Virus record (IMG/VR): IMGVR_UViG_3300029910_000005 | Span: 61,318 to 125,317 of that record | Source: a virus | Reading direction: 5' to 3' (one strand) | Length of the DNA: 64,000 bases | Shown here: positions 41,651 to 48,890 of the stretch, one piece after another | Layout: each line of letters begins with the position of its first letter | How positions within the stretch are numbered: position 1 is the stretch's first letter | The notes under the pieces: generated by a model | Told to the model about the DNA's origin: nothing | Database searches by the model: none | What the model saw: only the letters and a program-made list of their open reading frames with translations | Program-made: the position numbers and the translations under genes

Positions 41651-42343
41651 ATGATGAGCAAGAAAGAAGCTTCTGTGCAGTTGATTGCAGCATTAGGTGC
41701 CAAAAAATTCAACACTGCATTCGCTATACTTCGATCAGGAAGTCTGTCACCGAGAGAACAATTTGACCTTTGTGTTCGCTGTGCTCTTTTCGGTAATCCT
41801 GGTATAAGTACTTCTATCTTGGAATACGTCTTTATTCCTGCAACTGTTGATTGGTACAACCTAGCGGGGGATATCAATGTGTTGATACAGGCAGCAAGGT
41901 TGAGACGGTTGAGATTGGCCAAAATCCTCCTGGAAAACGGTGCCGATCCTAATGTTCGAAATCGGGTTGGAAAGACCGCATTGCATCTTACTCGATCTTT
42001 AGAAATGGTAAAACTATTCGTCGAAGCAGGTTACAGTATCCGCCATTCAGCCTCTCATAAAGCTCATCGGTTGCGTTCCCCAATGTACTATCATTTGACG
42101 AGAAATAACCGTCTACCCATCATTGCCTATCTCATGAGCCAAGGCGAATCAGGGTATATATATGTAAAACTACAATCTGATGATATATTACCATGTTACA
42201 TCAATTTTCTTGTGTATGCGTCTATTATCCCGATTCTATTATCGGCTCGTGAGATTCCAAGGGTTGGTCATCAAGCTCCCATCCAGCTCCTACCCACTGA
42301 TCTTGTCCGCCTTCTCCGCACATATTTAGTTGGCAAAAGATGA
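41651..42343 (+). CDS. Ankyrin protein ending in the C-terminal box (230 aa)
   Basis: ATG 41651 (MMSKKEASVQ) follows a TACATATACAC element. Ankyrin-like helices cover about residues 12-185, with the clear repeats AKILLENGADPNVRNRVGKT and MVKLFVEAGYSIR, then LPIIAYLMSQGES. The protein ends IIPILLSAREIPRVGHQAPI, QLLPTDLVRLLRTYLVGKR, i.e. hydrophobic helix, I-P-R, spacer, LP-x-DL-x-R-L-L-R-x-Y-L. Ankyrin repeats with a C-terminal box is the architecture of ASB (SOCS-box) proteins and of poxvirus ANK/PRANC proteins, which select targets for ubiquitination. It overlaps the next gene by four bases. Confidence 0.75.
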   Translation: MMSKKEASVQLIAALGAKKFNTAFAILRSGSLSPREQFDLCVRCALFGNPGISTSILEYVFIPATVDWYNLAGDINVLIQAARLRRLRLAKILLENGADPNVRNRVGKTALHLTRSLEMVKLFVEAGYSIRHSASHKAHRLRSPMYYHLTRNNRLPIIAYLMSQGESGYIYVKLQSDDILPCYINFLVYASIIPILLSAREIPRVGHQAPIQLLPTDLVRLLRTYLVGKR

Positions 42344-42819
42344 GCACTAAAATGATGAGTGCGTTACGCATGAACGTGATCGCATCGTCTTACACGCACG
42401 TTGCGATTGTCGTCTGTATGGGGTTCATTGAATCTATATACGTGGGGTCTGGTATTGATGTCGATTACTGTCCGGAGGAGTCGAAGAGGATCAAACAATG
42501 GTTCGAAGTCCATAGTTTCATCTCGCTTGGTATCATCGCGTTATGGATATTGTTGGCATTGGAATGGAATGGAAATATCAAACCCTCAAACCATACTTAT
42601 GCTATCTCAGTGTTCATCTTCTTCTACTGGGTGTACATGGCATGGTTGGGTGTTGGGTATACGTATCGCAACCCTCCGCAGCCAGTATGTATTCCTCCAG
42701 AGATGAAGAATCTCACTTTTGTCGTGAATGTGGAAATGACGGTATTTTGCTCTCAATTATGGGCTTCGCATATCTACTTAATAGCAACATGGTGGACATC
42801 TAAACAAACCACCACCTAG
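42340..42819 (+). CDS. Four-pass membrane protein, DYCPE family member B (159 aa)
   Basis: ATG 42340 overlaps the ankyrin gene's stop (ATGA). Hydrophobic segments at about 14-36, 58-75, 86-107 and 127-150. Conserved with member A: VDYCPEE in loop 1, WFEVHSFIS before helix 2, YWVYM in helix 3, and CIPPEMKNL in loop 2. It ends TSKQTTT. The ankyrin gene lies between the two members. Convergent with 42800-43507, overlapping 20 bases. Confidence 0.72.
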   Translation: MSTKMMSALRMNVIASSYTHVAIVVCMGFIESIYVGSGIDVDYCPEESKRIKQWFEVHSFISLGIIALWILLALEWNGNIKPSNHTYAISVFIFFYWVYMAWLGVGYTYRNPPQPVCIPPEMKNLTFVVNVEMTVFCSQLWASHIYLIATWWTSKQTTT

Positions 42820-43507
42820 TTGGTGGACCACCAACATCTATCTTTAAGCCACTTTTTCTCATCGTCTCTTGTATCTCTTTGTTGTCTCCTCTCGGAGACC
42901 CCCACAACAGCATTTTTGGCCAATTCTGACGCAAAACACGGTTCATCGAGAAACTCGCCATTACCTTCCTATCCTCAATGACCTTCAATCGTTCACCTTC
43001 CTTATGTAGCGTGCAACTAAACTGATCACCTAGAATAATACCAGAGATCGCTCCACGAGCAATTGCTGTACCCGCAATCTGAAACATAGCAGCCGATTTA
43101 CCCCATAAATAGATCGTCGTATGTGCCCCATAGTTTCGTTGCACATAAGCAATCACCGCATCGATCGTCAGTCTACGTACCTCTGCTCGAGGAGGTACGG
43201 TGACAGTACGAAACATATCAAGCCAACCATTTGGACGGACACATTGCGAGGGTGAAGGTACGATGAAGCTTAGGAAGGAAACTCCCCATTCTTCGGCCTT
43301 GGCACAGGAGATATCTATATCATCGAAAACGAGCACGATATGGTCCTTACAATGACCCATCCAGTTAAATTCTACGTTAACATTGGTATCTGTCGACTTG
43401 CAATAAAAATGAATGTGACGAGCCGCTTCGTCAGCTTCTTCGTTGAGCTCCCCCTCAAGATATAACATAGTCATCACAGGCAACATACTTGCTCCTCCTC
43501 CTGGCAT
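42800..43507 (-). CDS. Possible alpha/beta-hydrolase-like protein (235 aa)
   Basis: ATG 43507 (MPGGGASMLP). The order of elements recalls an alpha/beta hydrolase: strand HIVLVFDDID, later RRLTIDAVIAYVQRNYG as a helix, then TIYLWGKSAAMFQIAGTAIA, where G-K-S-A-A sits at the place of the nucleophile elbow (G-x-S-x-G), and the following strand GIILGDQFSC. The elbow's last glycine is replaced by alanine and a convincing catalytic His was not located, so activity is uncertain. No signal peptide. Alternatively a different Rossmann-like fold. Confidence 0.5.
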   Translation of the reverse strand: MPGGGASMLPVMTMLYLEGELNEEADEAARHIHFYCKSTDTNVNVEFNWMGHCKDHIVLVFDDIDISCAKAEEWGVSFLSFIVPSPSQCVRPNGWLDMFRTVTVPPRAEVRRLTIDAVIAYVQRNYGAHTTIYLWGKSAAMFQIAGTAIARGAISGIILGDQFSCTLHKEGERLKVIEDRKVMASFSMNRVLRQNWPKMLLWGSPRGDNKEIQETMRKSGLKIDVGGPPTRWWFV

Positions 43508-43525
43508 GATGACTCACAAACTAAA

Positions 43526-44209
43526 ATGTGGGAAGCATCAGCTAAACGAATAACATCATGGACGATCTTGGTGGTGGGAATCGTGATAGCTATCGTGATG
43601 TTTTCGATTGGAGCGGCAAACACCCCACCCAACTGTGTCACCGATGCAGATTGTGGCTCAGGAGGTACATGCGACACCTCCGAGAATCAATGTCTCTGTG
43701 ATCCTACCCAGTTTCCCTACTATAACCCCTATCATTGTGATCCGTCCCAAACCCCACCTCCACCATACTGGACGATATATGTCGGTATGATCGACATATT
43801 GCTGATGTTTTGTATTCTGTTTGTGGTGCGCTCACGTTTCGACGTCGCATGCGCATGCATCAAAACCTGTAGTTGTGAAACATGTGCTCTTAAGAAGAAA
43901 GGTAAACGTGATCGGGAACGTCATTCGCGGTGTTGGTGGATGGCAAACTGGCAGGGATTCTCTGGATGTGACTGTACGCATTTATGTGTGTGTCATTTGG
44001 AATCGTTCAAGCTGTTCATATGCGATTGTATCGAGTGTAAAAAGATTCGGGGACATACGGGCACAAAGAAATACCATCAACTCAGCCTGCTAGCGAGGTG
44101 TGGATGTCGTGGATGTGGGCTTGCTGTTGCGGACTGTAAATGTCACGCAGGGAAATGTGAACATGTAGGAACACTCATAACTGAAAAATCAGACAAACAC
44201 AGTAACTAG
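43526..44209 (+). CDS. Two-pass Cys-rich membrane protein with EGF-like ectodomain (227 aa)
   Basis: ATG 43526 (MWEASAKRIT) with ACTCACAAAC upstream. Transmembrane segments at about residues 12-30 and 82-102. The loop between them holds an EGF-like Cys unit (C-V-T-D-A-D-C-G-S-G-G-T-C, then C-L-C). After the second segment come about 120 residues with some 25 cysteines in C-x-C and C-x2-C pairs (CACIKTCSCETC, CDCTHLCVCH, CGCRGCG), likely a zinc-binding cytoplasmic domain. One base separates it from the next gene. Confidence 0.68.
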   Translation: MWEASAKRITSWTILVVGIVIAIVMFSIGAANTPPNCVTDADCGSGGTCDTSENQCLCDPTQFPYYNPYHCDPSQTPPPPYWTIYVGMIDILLMFCILFVVRSRFDVACACIKTCSCETCALKKKGKRDRERHSRCWWMANWQGFSGCDCTHLCVCHLESFKLFICDCIECKKIRGHTGTKKYHQLSLLARCGCRGCGLAVADCKCHAGKCEHVGTLITEKSDKHSN

Positions 44210-44210
44210 G

Positions 44211-45137
44211 ATGCTACTCCCCCCTGGTGTCGTCGGTATAGATGAATACGCGGTAGTCAAAAAGACCGACCTTCTCCAATGGAATCACCTCATTATCGAG
44301 AACGTGCGTGCGGATTGGTCACTGTTCGGCTACTCCCCAAAACGTGCAACGATGATGAGCTGTTTCTACTACGTATTTCTCCCTCTCGACCTCATCACCC
44401 ACCATATCCTTCCCTCTTGTGATGCTTCTTTGTACACTCTAGAACAGTTCATCTTCACCTACTGTATCAGCGAAATCCTCAACGAAAAGCTCCATCGTGG
44501 TGCCTACCTATGGGCCGTACCTCTCACGATGTGGATTTCAGGGGTATACGAGATCAAGATTACCTCCTATGGAAGTGCGAATGGGGTCATCTCGGTTATC
44601 AGTATGATGATGTTCTGTGCGTTTCTCGATGCTCGTAAGGACTATTTCGTGTTCATCATGATGTGTTGGTTAATGGCACATGGTTTCTGGTCTTATTTCA
44701 TCCAAACTACGATTATTGGGCGTATGGTTGTAGCAATTGTCACTCTCTCCTCGTTCGCGCAAAATCTAATATATACACTACAGAATGGTGCGAAGCAGCT
44801 GTTTGTCGGTCTGTATCTGTTTGTGGTGGCGTTGAATTTGGTGATCAGTATGATGGTATTCTTCTCGAATCTGTATGGGATGTACTCGTTCGCAGAGGAG
44901 TTCCGAGTTATCTTTGAAGATAGTACGCTACTTCAGATGGCCTCCTGTTACCTCATCGTATGGGGAGGACAGTTTGGAGAGGGGGCAAGGGAGACATCAG
45001 ATAATCGATTATTACGGTGGATTCGCAAACCAACCGCTGTGGTATCGATGGTGGTGTTTACGGCATCGGTGAACACTGTTTTGTATTTCACATTTGGTAT
45101 GCGAATATATTGGTGGGTGATCAGCACACTACGATAA
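44211..45137 (+). CDS. Polytopic membrane protein (308 aa)
   Basis: ATG 44211 (MLLPPGVVGI), one base after the previous stop. The first 45 residues are polar; from about 48 on there are eight or so hydrophobic segments (for example YYVFLPLDLITHHIL, VISVISMMMFCAFL, YFVFIMMCWLMAHGFW, LFVGLYLFVVALNLVIS and VVSMVVFTASVNTVLYF). Charged residues are confined to short loops. Size and number of passes suggest a transporter-like or channel-like protein, but no family signature is visible. Part of a four-gene plus-strand membrane run (43526-45956). Confidence 0.65.
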   Translation: MLLPPGVVGIDEYAVVKKTDLLQWNHLIIENVRADWSLFGYSPKRATMMSCFYYVFLPLDLITHHILPSCDASLYTLEQFIFTYCISEILNEKLHRGAYLWAVPLTMWISGVYEIKITSYGSANGVISVISMMMFCAFLDARKDYFVFIMMCWLMAHGFWSYFIQTTIIGRMVVAIVTLSSFAQNLIYTLQNGAKQLFVGLYLFVVALNLVISMMVFFSNLYGMYSFAEEFRVIFEDSTLLQMASCYLIVWGGQFGEGARETSDNRLLRWIRKPTAVVSMVVFTASVNTVLYFTFGMRIYWWVISTLR

Positions 45138-45139
45138 CA

Positions 45140-45310
45140 ATGGGCAGGGTATTCACCAACAGTCAGTATGGGTCGCACGCAACACTGTCGGCGGAAGAGG
45201 AGCAAGCGTACGAACTAGTAATGACCGTCATCTTTAGTATCGTGTTGACCATCTTCTCGTTTGTGGTTCTCCCTCGTTGGACGAGGAGAAGAATCACAAA
45301 CGCCAACTAA
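45140..45310 (+). CDS. Small single-pass membrane protein (56 aa)
   Basis: ATG 45140 (MGRVFTNSQY) lies two bases after the previous stop. One transmembrane segment at about residues 25-45 is followed by a basic tail (RWTRRRITNAN), giving an inside-positive orientation. Its tight placement between two membrane-protein genes of the same strand supports it as real. Confidence 0.55.
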   Translation: MGRVFTNSQYGSHATLSAEEEQAYELVMTVIFSIVLTIFSFVVLPRWTRRRITNAN

Positions 45311-45311
45311 T

Positions 45312-45956
45312 ATGACAGAAGAGAATGATACATCATCGATCACGGGAGGACCAAGCGCTGCTCCTACTATGTCTATTTCTGAGTCCCCTTCTACACGACC
45401 TTCTCAGCATCCTACTGCGTTGCCTTCTACGGCCCCAACCAGGGAGCTTTCTGGACGACCTTCTAACCACCCCAGTTCTTCAACTCCTTCACGAAATCCT
45501 ACGACAGAGAGACCCTCGCGAATGCCAGTGTATACTTACGCACCCTCGTCAGCTCCCTCTACCAGACCTTCTGCCCAGAAGGAAACCACCATTGCACCGA
45601 CAACGACGCCGACGTTGGGTTTAATCGATGTAATGATGACCAATCAAAGCTTTACGTCACTGATAACCGCCTTATTCGTGATGAATCTGATCATTGTGAT
45701 CATTATGTGTTTCTTTGCGGTCCGACGTTGTTTGCGATCGAGGACAAAGAATTCGGTGGTGGTGAAACAGAAGGTGGATGGAGATGAAGAGTCGGCGAGG
45801 TTAATGCCGACGGAAACCGATCGTGAACGTAGATGGAATCAGGTAACAGAGTATAGAATCAACAATGAGTTGGGATTGATTCATCCTCCGAGTGGAGCAA
45901 CAATAAGAGATGACAATTGGAGATTACAGTTAGAAGGGATGACATTTAATACTTAA
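45312..45956 (+). CDS. Mucin-like single-pass surface protein (214 aa)
   Basis: ATG 45312 (MTEENDTSSI), one base after the previous stop. Residues 8-102 are almost wholly Ser, Pro and Thr in an irregular P-S/P-T spaced pattern (ESPSTRPSQHPTALPST), a likely heavily O-glycosylated stalk. A transmembrane segment lies at about 115-136, then a soluble domain with an acidic stretch and RRWNQVTEYRINNELG. There is no N-terminal signal peptide, so this would be a type III protein with the stalk outside. Stalks of this style are frequent in stramenopile proteins; that host link is only suggestive. Confidence 0.68.
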   Translation: MTEENDTSSITGGPSAAPTMSISESPSTRPSQHPTALPSTAPTRELSGRPSNHPSSSTPSRNPTTERPSRMPVYTYAPSSAPSTRPSAQKETTIAPTTTPTLGLIDVMMTNQSFTSLITALFVMNLIIVIIMCFFAVRRCLRSRTKNSVVVKQKVDGDEESARLMPTETDRERRWNQVTEYRINNELGLIHPPSGATIRDDNWRLQLEGMTFNT

Positions 45957-46464
45957 GTACACTTGTTAATGCTTCTTTTATAGCTACATTTGTGCTCAAC
46001 AACTGCTTCATACCTTCCGTATCCCATTTTCCTCCTTTCTGCATTGACTCCGTGAGTGCTACCAACGCCTTAGCATTCGTATTGAGGGTAACTAGTAGAC
46101 CCATGATGATTATATGGTCCGACTCCGTAGGTTCGCCCATACCGTTTTTACCTATACTATGAGAAGGTTTCTTCTTGTCCCCCTTCTTGTCCTCCTTCTT
46201 TCTCACCACTGTCACCTTCACTTCCTCTTCCTCTGACTCTTCTGAAGAAGAAGAGGAGGAGTCAGAGGAAGGGGGAGGAGGTTTGCTAGTGTGCTTTCTG
46301 GTGTGCTTTCCGGTCTTCTTCGGTGGTGGTTCGTCGTCTTCTTCAGTAAACGAATCAGAATCCTCCTCCTCCTCTTCAGAAGATCCACTCGTTTCGGTGT
46401 GTATTTCCTCTACTACTTTCGCCGCGGTTCGTCGCTTCACGGTAATATTCTTCTTGTCTGGCAT
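45946..46464 (-). CDS. Acidic Ser-rich protein with C-terminal helical domain (172 aa)
   Basis: ATG 46464 (MPDKKNITVK). Residues 22-85 are acidic/Ser/Pro low complexity (SGSSEEEEEDSDSFTEE, SSDSSSSSSEESEEEE) with intervening Lys/His patches, likely phosphorylated by casein-kinase-like activity. The last 60 residues form a hydrophobic helical domain (IIIMGLLVTLNTNAKALVAL). Overlaps the previous gene's stop by 11 bases and its start overlaps the divergent gene 46463. Unknown role, possibly virion core or nuclear. Confidence 0.6.
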   Translation of the reverse strand: MPDKKNITVKRRTAAKVVEEIHTETSGSSEEEEEDSDSFTEEDDEPPPKKTGKHTRKHTSKPPPPSSDSSSSSSEESEEEEVKVTVVRKKEDKKGDKKKPSHSIGKNGMGEPTESDHIIIMGLLVTLNTNAKALVALTESMQKGGKWDTEGMKQLLSTNVAIKEALTSVLKY

Positions 46465-47035
46465 GATGGCTGCTCCGGTTCCTCCAGCTGCTCCTGATTG
46501 GAATACTCAACTTCTGACTCATCTCGAACAAACAGCTGGTCATGTTGCTCTACGTACTGTACCACCAGCTAACCGACCTCGACCAGAAGAAGATCCTCTC
46601 GCTCGCATTCCTGTGGATGTGAAACGTAGCCCCCTCTACATCTTCTGTGGCGTGGTGGCTGGCAATTTGTATAGTGGGAATATCACAAAGATGTTCAATA
46701 TGTATGAATTAGCTCAAGACACGGAAACAATGACGGTCGAATCGATGCATCACACTATCTCCTCTGCGTTGTTAAAAGCACAAGAGTTTGTCAGGACATG
46801 GGCCATTACGATGAATGTCCGATGTATGGATGTCATCGAGGAGATCATCTGTTCTGGTGGCCATCCACTCTACATGACATTGACGAACCTAGTGGCGAAT
46901 TACATGCGTGCAGCAGCTTGTATGAACATCGATAAACCACCCAACGACAGAGAAGTGAGAAACATGAGCTATCTCGCTGGTAAAGCGGAGATTGAGTTCA
47001 TGATCAAATGGAAGGCGTACATGGGACACACCTAG
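46463..47035 (+). CDS. Hypothetical helical protein (190 aa)
   Basis: Double ATG at 46463/46466 (MMAAPVPPAA). Its start shares bases with the start of the minus-strand gene (CATGATGG), so each promoter lies within the other's coding sequence. The N-terminus is Pro/Ala-rich; from residue 55 on it is helical (YIFCGVVAGNLYSGNITKMF, LVANYMRAAACMN). No motif. Overlaps the convergent 47032-47622 by four bases. Confidence 0.6.
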   Translation: MMAAPVPPAAPDWNTQLLTHLEQTAGHVALRTVPPANRPRPEEDPLARIPVDVKRSPLYIFCGVVAGNLYSGNITKMFNMYELAQDTETMTVESMHHTISSALLKAQEFVRTWAITMNVRCMDVIEEIICSGGHPLYMTLTNLVANYMRAAACMNIDKPPNDREVRNMSYLAGKAEIEFMIKWKAYMGHT

Positions 47036-47622
47036 AGTTTACCGTTCAACTCATCATTCCCTGCTTGTACCAGACAGCTGGTTTCGGTATCCAAGAAATG
47101 ATGGTCGTGCATCTTACTGAGATCTTTCTCATCGAGGGATGTAACCATGATCTGTTTCCATCTATTGTAGCGTTTGATGACAGTACCATTTGGTAACAGG
47201 TACTCACACCAATGGGTTTGCGTGTCGGTAGAGTACGGATAGATGATCGGGTTGATGAGAAAGATGTCTTGATTTTTGAGGTACATAATACGTCGACAGA
47301 TGCCGAAGTTGCAGGCGATCAGCACATGATGACCGCCTTTGTAGGCGACCAGACGGACATGATGGAAGAGTTTGTGGAGGAGGGGTAGTTGGTCGATTCT
47401 TTGGTCGCATAAATCGGTGCTAACTTGACCAGCGGTGATCGGTTTATATTCTTGCCAATAGGTGTTGGGGATCTCGCAATGGAGAGATGTCGTGGACACT
47501 GGTTGTTGATGGTTGTTGCTGAGGGGAGAGGAAGTGTAATTCAGGCGGTACCATGGTCCTGCGATCGAGCAAAGGTAAGCAAGCAGCAGGATGGTGGCGG
47601 AGGAGAGAACGGTGACCCACAT
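47032..47622 (-). CDS. Secreted or signal-anchored protein (196 aa)
   Basis: ATG 47622 (MWVTVLSSAT) is chosen because the longer frame crosses the divergent start at 47639. Residues 3-21 are hydrophobic (VTVLSSATILLLAYLCSIAG). The rest is soluble, with five or six cysteines that may pair (LHCEIP, DLCDQR, ACNFGICRR, HWCEYL, TSCLVQ) and N-x-T/S sites (NYTS, NGTV). Fits a small lumenal or virion-surface glycoprotein. Confidence 0.65.
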   Translation of the reverse strand: MWVTVLSSATILLLAYLCSIAGPWYRLNYTSSPLSNNHQQPVSTTSLHCEIPNTYWQEYKPITAGQVSTDLCDQRIDQLPLLHKLFHHVRLVAYKGGHHVLIACNFGICRRIMYLKNQDIFLINPIIYPYSTDTQTHWCEYLLPNGTVIKRYNRWKQIMVTSLDEKDLSKMHDHHFLDTETSCLVQAGNDELNGKL

Positions 47623-47638
47623 CTTCTCGCACACAAAA

Positions 47639-48445
47639 ATGTTCTGGATTCGAGAAACTTTGTGGTTGGTGCCCTGTCTGCTTCTGGGGTTGCGATTTGT
47701 GCTACCAATGTTAGTCCACCACACTGACTTCAGAGTGTACACCAACCTCACTCGAGACGCCATCATTTGCTTCACCGTCCTCCCCTTCCTTGTTGCCTAC
47801 GCGGGTACATACTACTTCACCGGTAACGTCTACGAGGATCTACTGGAAACCGCAATTAGGACCTATCTGTACATCTATGCATGGGTGCTGGCGATCGATT
47901 GTCGTAACTGTATCAATGATGTATGGTATGGTTTGTTTGCCATAGCAGCTGCGATGTGGATGTATCGCAGCAGTCTCTTTCTATCCCAACAACTCCTACC
48001 TGTAATCACTACCGTCGGTGTTTTTCGCTCGATCGTGCATCTTCTCTCGTTCACGTCACTCGTCATCCCGCATGTTCCTTGGCGGATGATGCAGCTGAAC
48101 ATGTATCGTCTTGAGATCGCGGTGTTTGTGCTAGCAACGTTGCATTGGGCGTGGGAGGACAGTAAACAGGTCTTCGATGTGGTCTATCTCGCCTCGGTGT
48201 GTTTCATGGTGCTACTGTATTCGGGAGATCTGCGAGAGACACCAGGAGGATACGTTATGGATCGAAGTGTTGTGAAGGTGCTTCCACAACCGGTGTTTAT
48301 ACGACCATTGGATGAGATACATTATCGCTACGCGTTACTTACAAGCAAAGAAAGACCGAAAATGCTCACTACACACGCCTACGCAACTGATGTGGGAGTA
48401 GCAGCAGGAGAGGAGCAAAAAGAAGAAGAAAAAACGACGGATTAG
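47639..48445 (+). CDS. Polytopic membrane protein (268 aa)
   Basis: ATG 47639 (MFWIRETLWL) with CACACAAAAATG leader. Seven or so hydrophobic segments between residues 5 and 198 (LWLVPCLLLGLRFVLPML, AIICFTVLPFLVAYAG, TYLYIYAWVLAI, GLFAIAAAMWMY, IVHLLSFTSLVI, EIAVFVLATLHWAW, VVYLASVCFMVLLY). A 70-residue soluble tail ends in a Glu/Lys stretch. Similar in size and pass number to 44211-45137 but not clearly alignable. Function unknown. Confidence 0.65.
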   Translation: MFWIRETLWLVPCLLLGLRFVLPMLVHHTDFRVYTNLTRDAIICFTVLPFLVAYAGTYYFTGNVYEDLLETAIRTYLYIYAWVLAIDCRNCINDVWYGLFAIAAAMWMYRSSLFLSQQLLPVITTVGVFRSIVHLLSFTSLVIPHVPWRMMQLNMYRLEIAVFVLATLHWAWEDSKQVFDVVYLASVCFMVLLYSGDLRETPGGYVMDRSVVKVLPQPVFIRPLDEIHYRYALLTSKERPKMLTTHAYATDVGVAAGEEQKEEEKTTD

Positions 48446-48882
48446 TCCATAATCCGATCACGCATACAACAAGCTACCGCCAAGAAGACGAAGAAGGCAG
48501 TTAGCATCACACAGATGAAGAGAGCGATGAACTGTATCTTGTTTGTGACTATTGTAACCTGCCCTACCCCGTTAGGGAAGAAGCCATCAGTAGTTAACAC
48601 TTGATTCAGAACCACCGGGAACGTGTACTGATCGAAACCCGTACGCATCACTCCCTTGATCACCAACCTCTCCAACGTGGTACATTCCACCTGTGCATCA
48701 CAATTTTCAGGGACCGAGCAAATATCAATTGCTACCCCTGTTGTCAGATTACCAACCACTGCCATACATAGGAGAGTGGTGTTCGCTGTATATAGCACAT
48801 CAGACATCTCTACCACGATGTCCGCTCGCGTCACCATCACGAAACACAGAGAGAGGAGGAGAAGGAGGAGGAAAGGCTTCAT
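48442..48882 (-). CDS. Type I membrane glycoprotein (146 aa)
   Basis: I prefer ATG 48882 (MKPFLLLLLL), which opens a textbook signal peptide with likely cleavage after TRA (residue 20) and avoids overlap with the next gene; ATG 48906 would add eight residues. The ectodomain (21-115) has four cysteines (ICSVPENC, VECTT) and N-x-T sites (NTT, NLT). A transmembrane helix at 116-139 ends in CCMRDR. Overlaps the convergent gene's end by four bases. Confidence 0.68.
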   Translation of the reverse strand: MKPFLLLLLLSLCFVMVTRADIVVEMSDVLYTANTTLLCMAVVGNLTTGVAIDICSVPENCDAQVECTTLERLVIKGVMRTGFDQYTFPVVLNQVLTTDGFFPNGVGQVTIVTNKIQFIALFICVMLTAFFVFLAVACCMRDRIMD

Positions 48883-48890
48883 TCTTCTGT

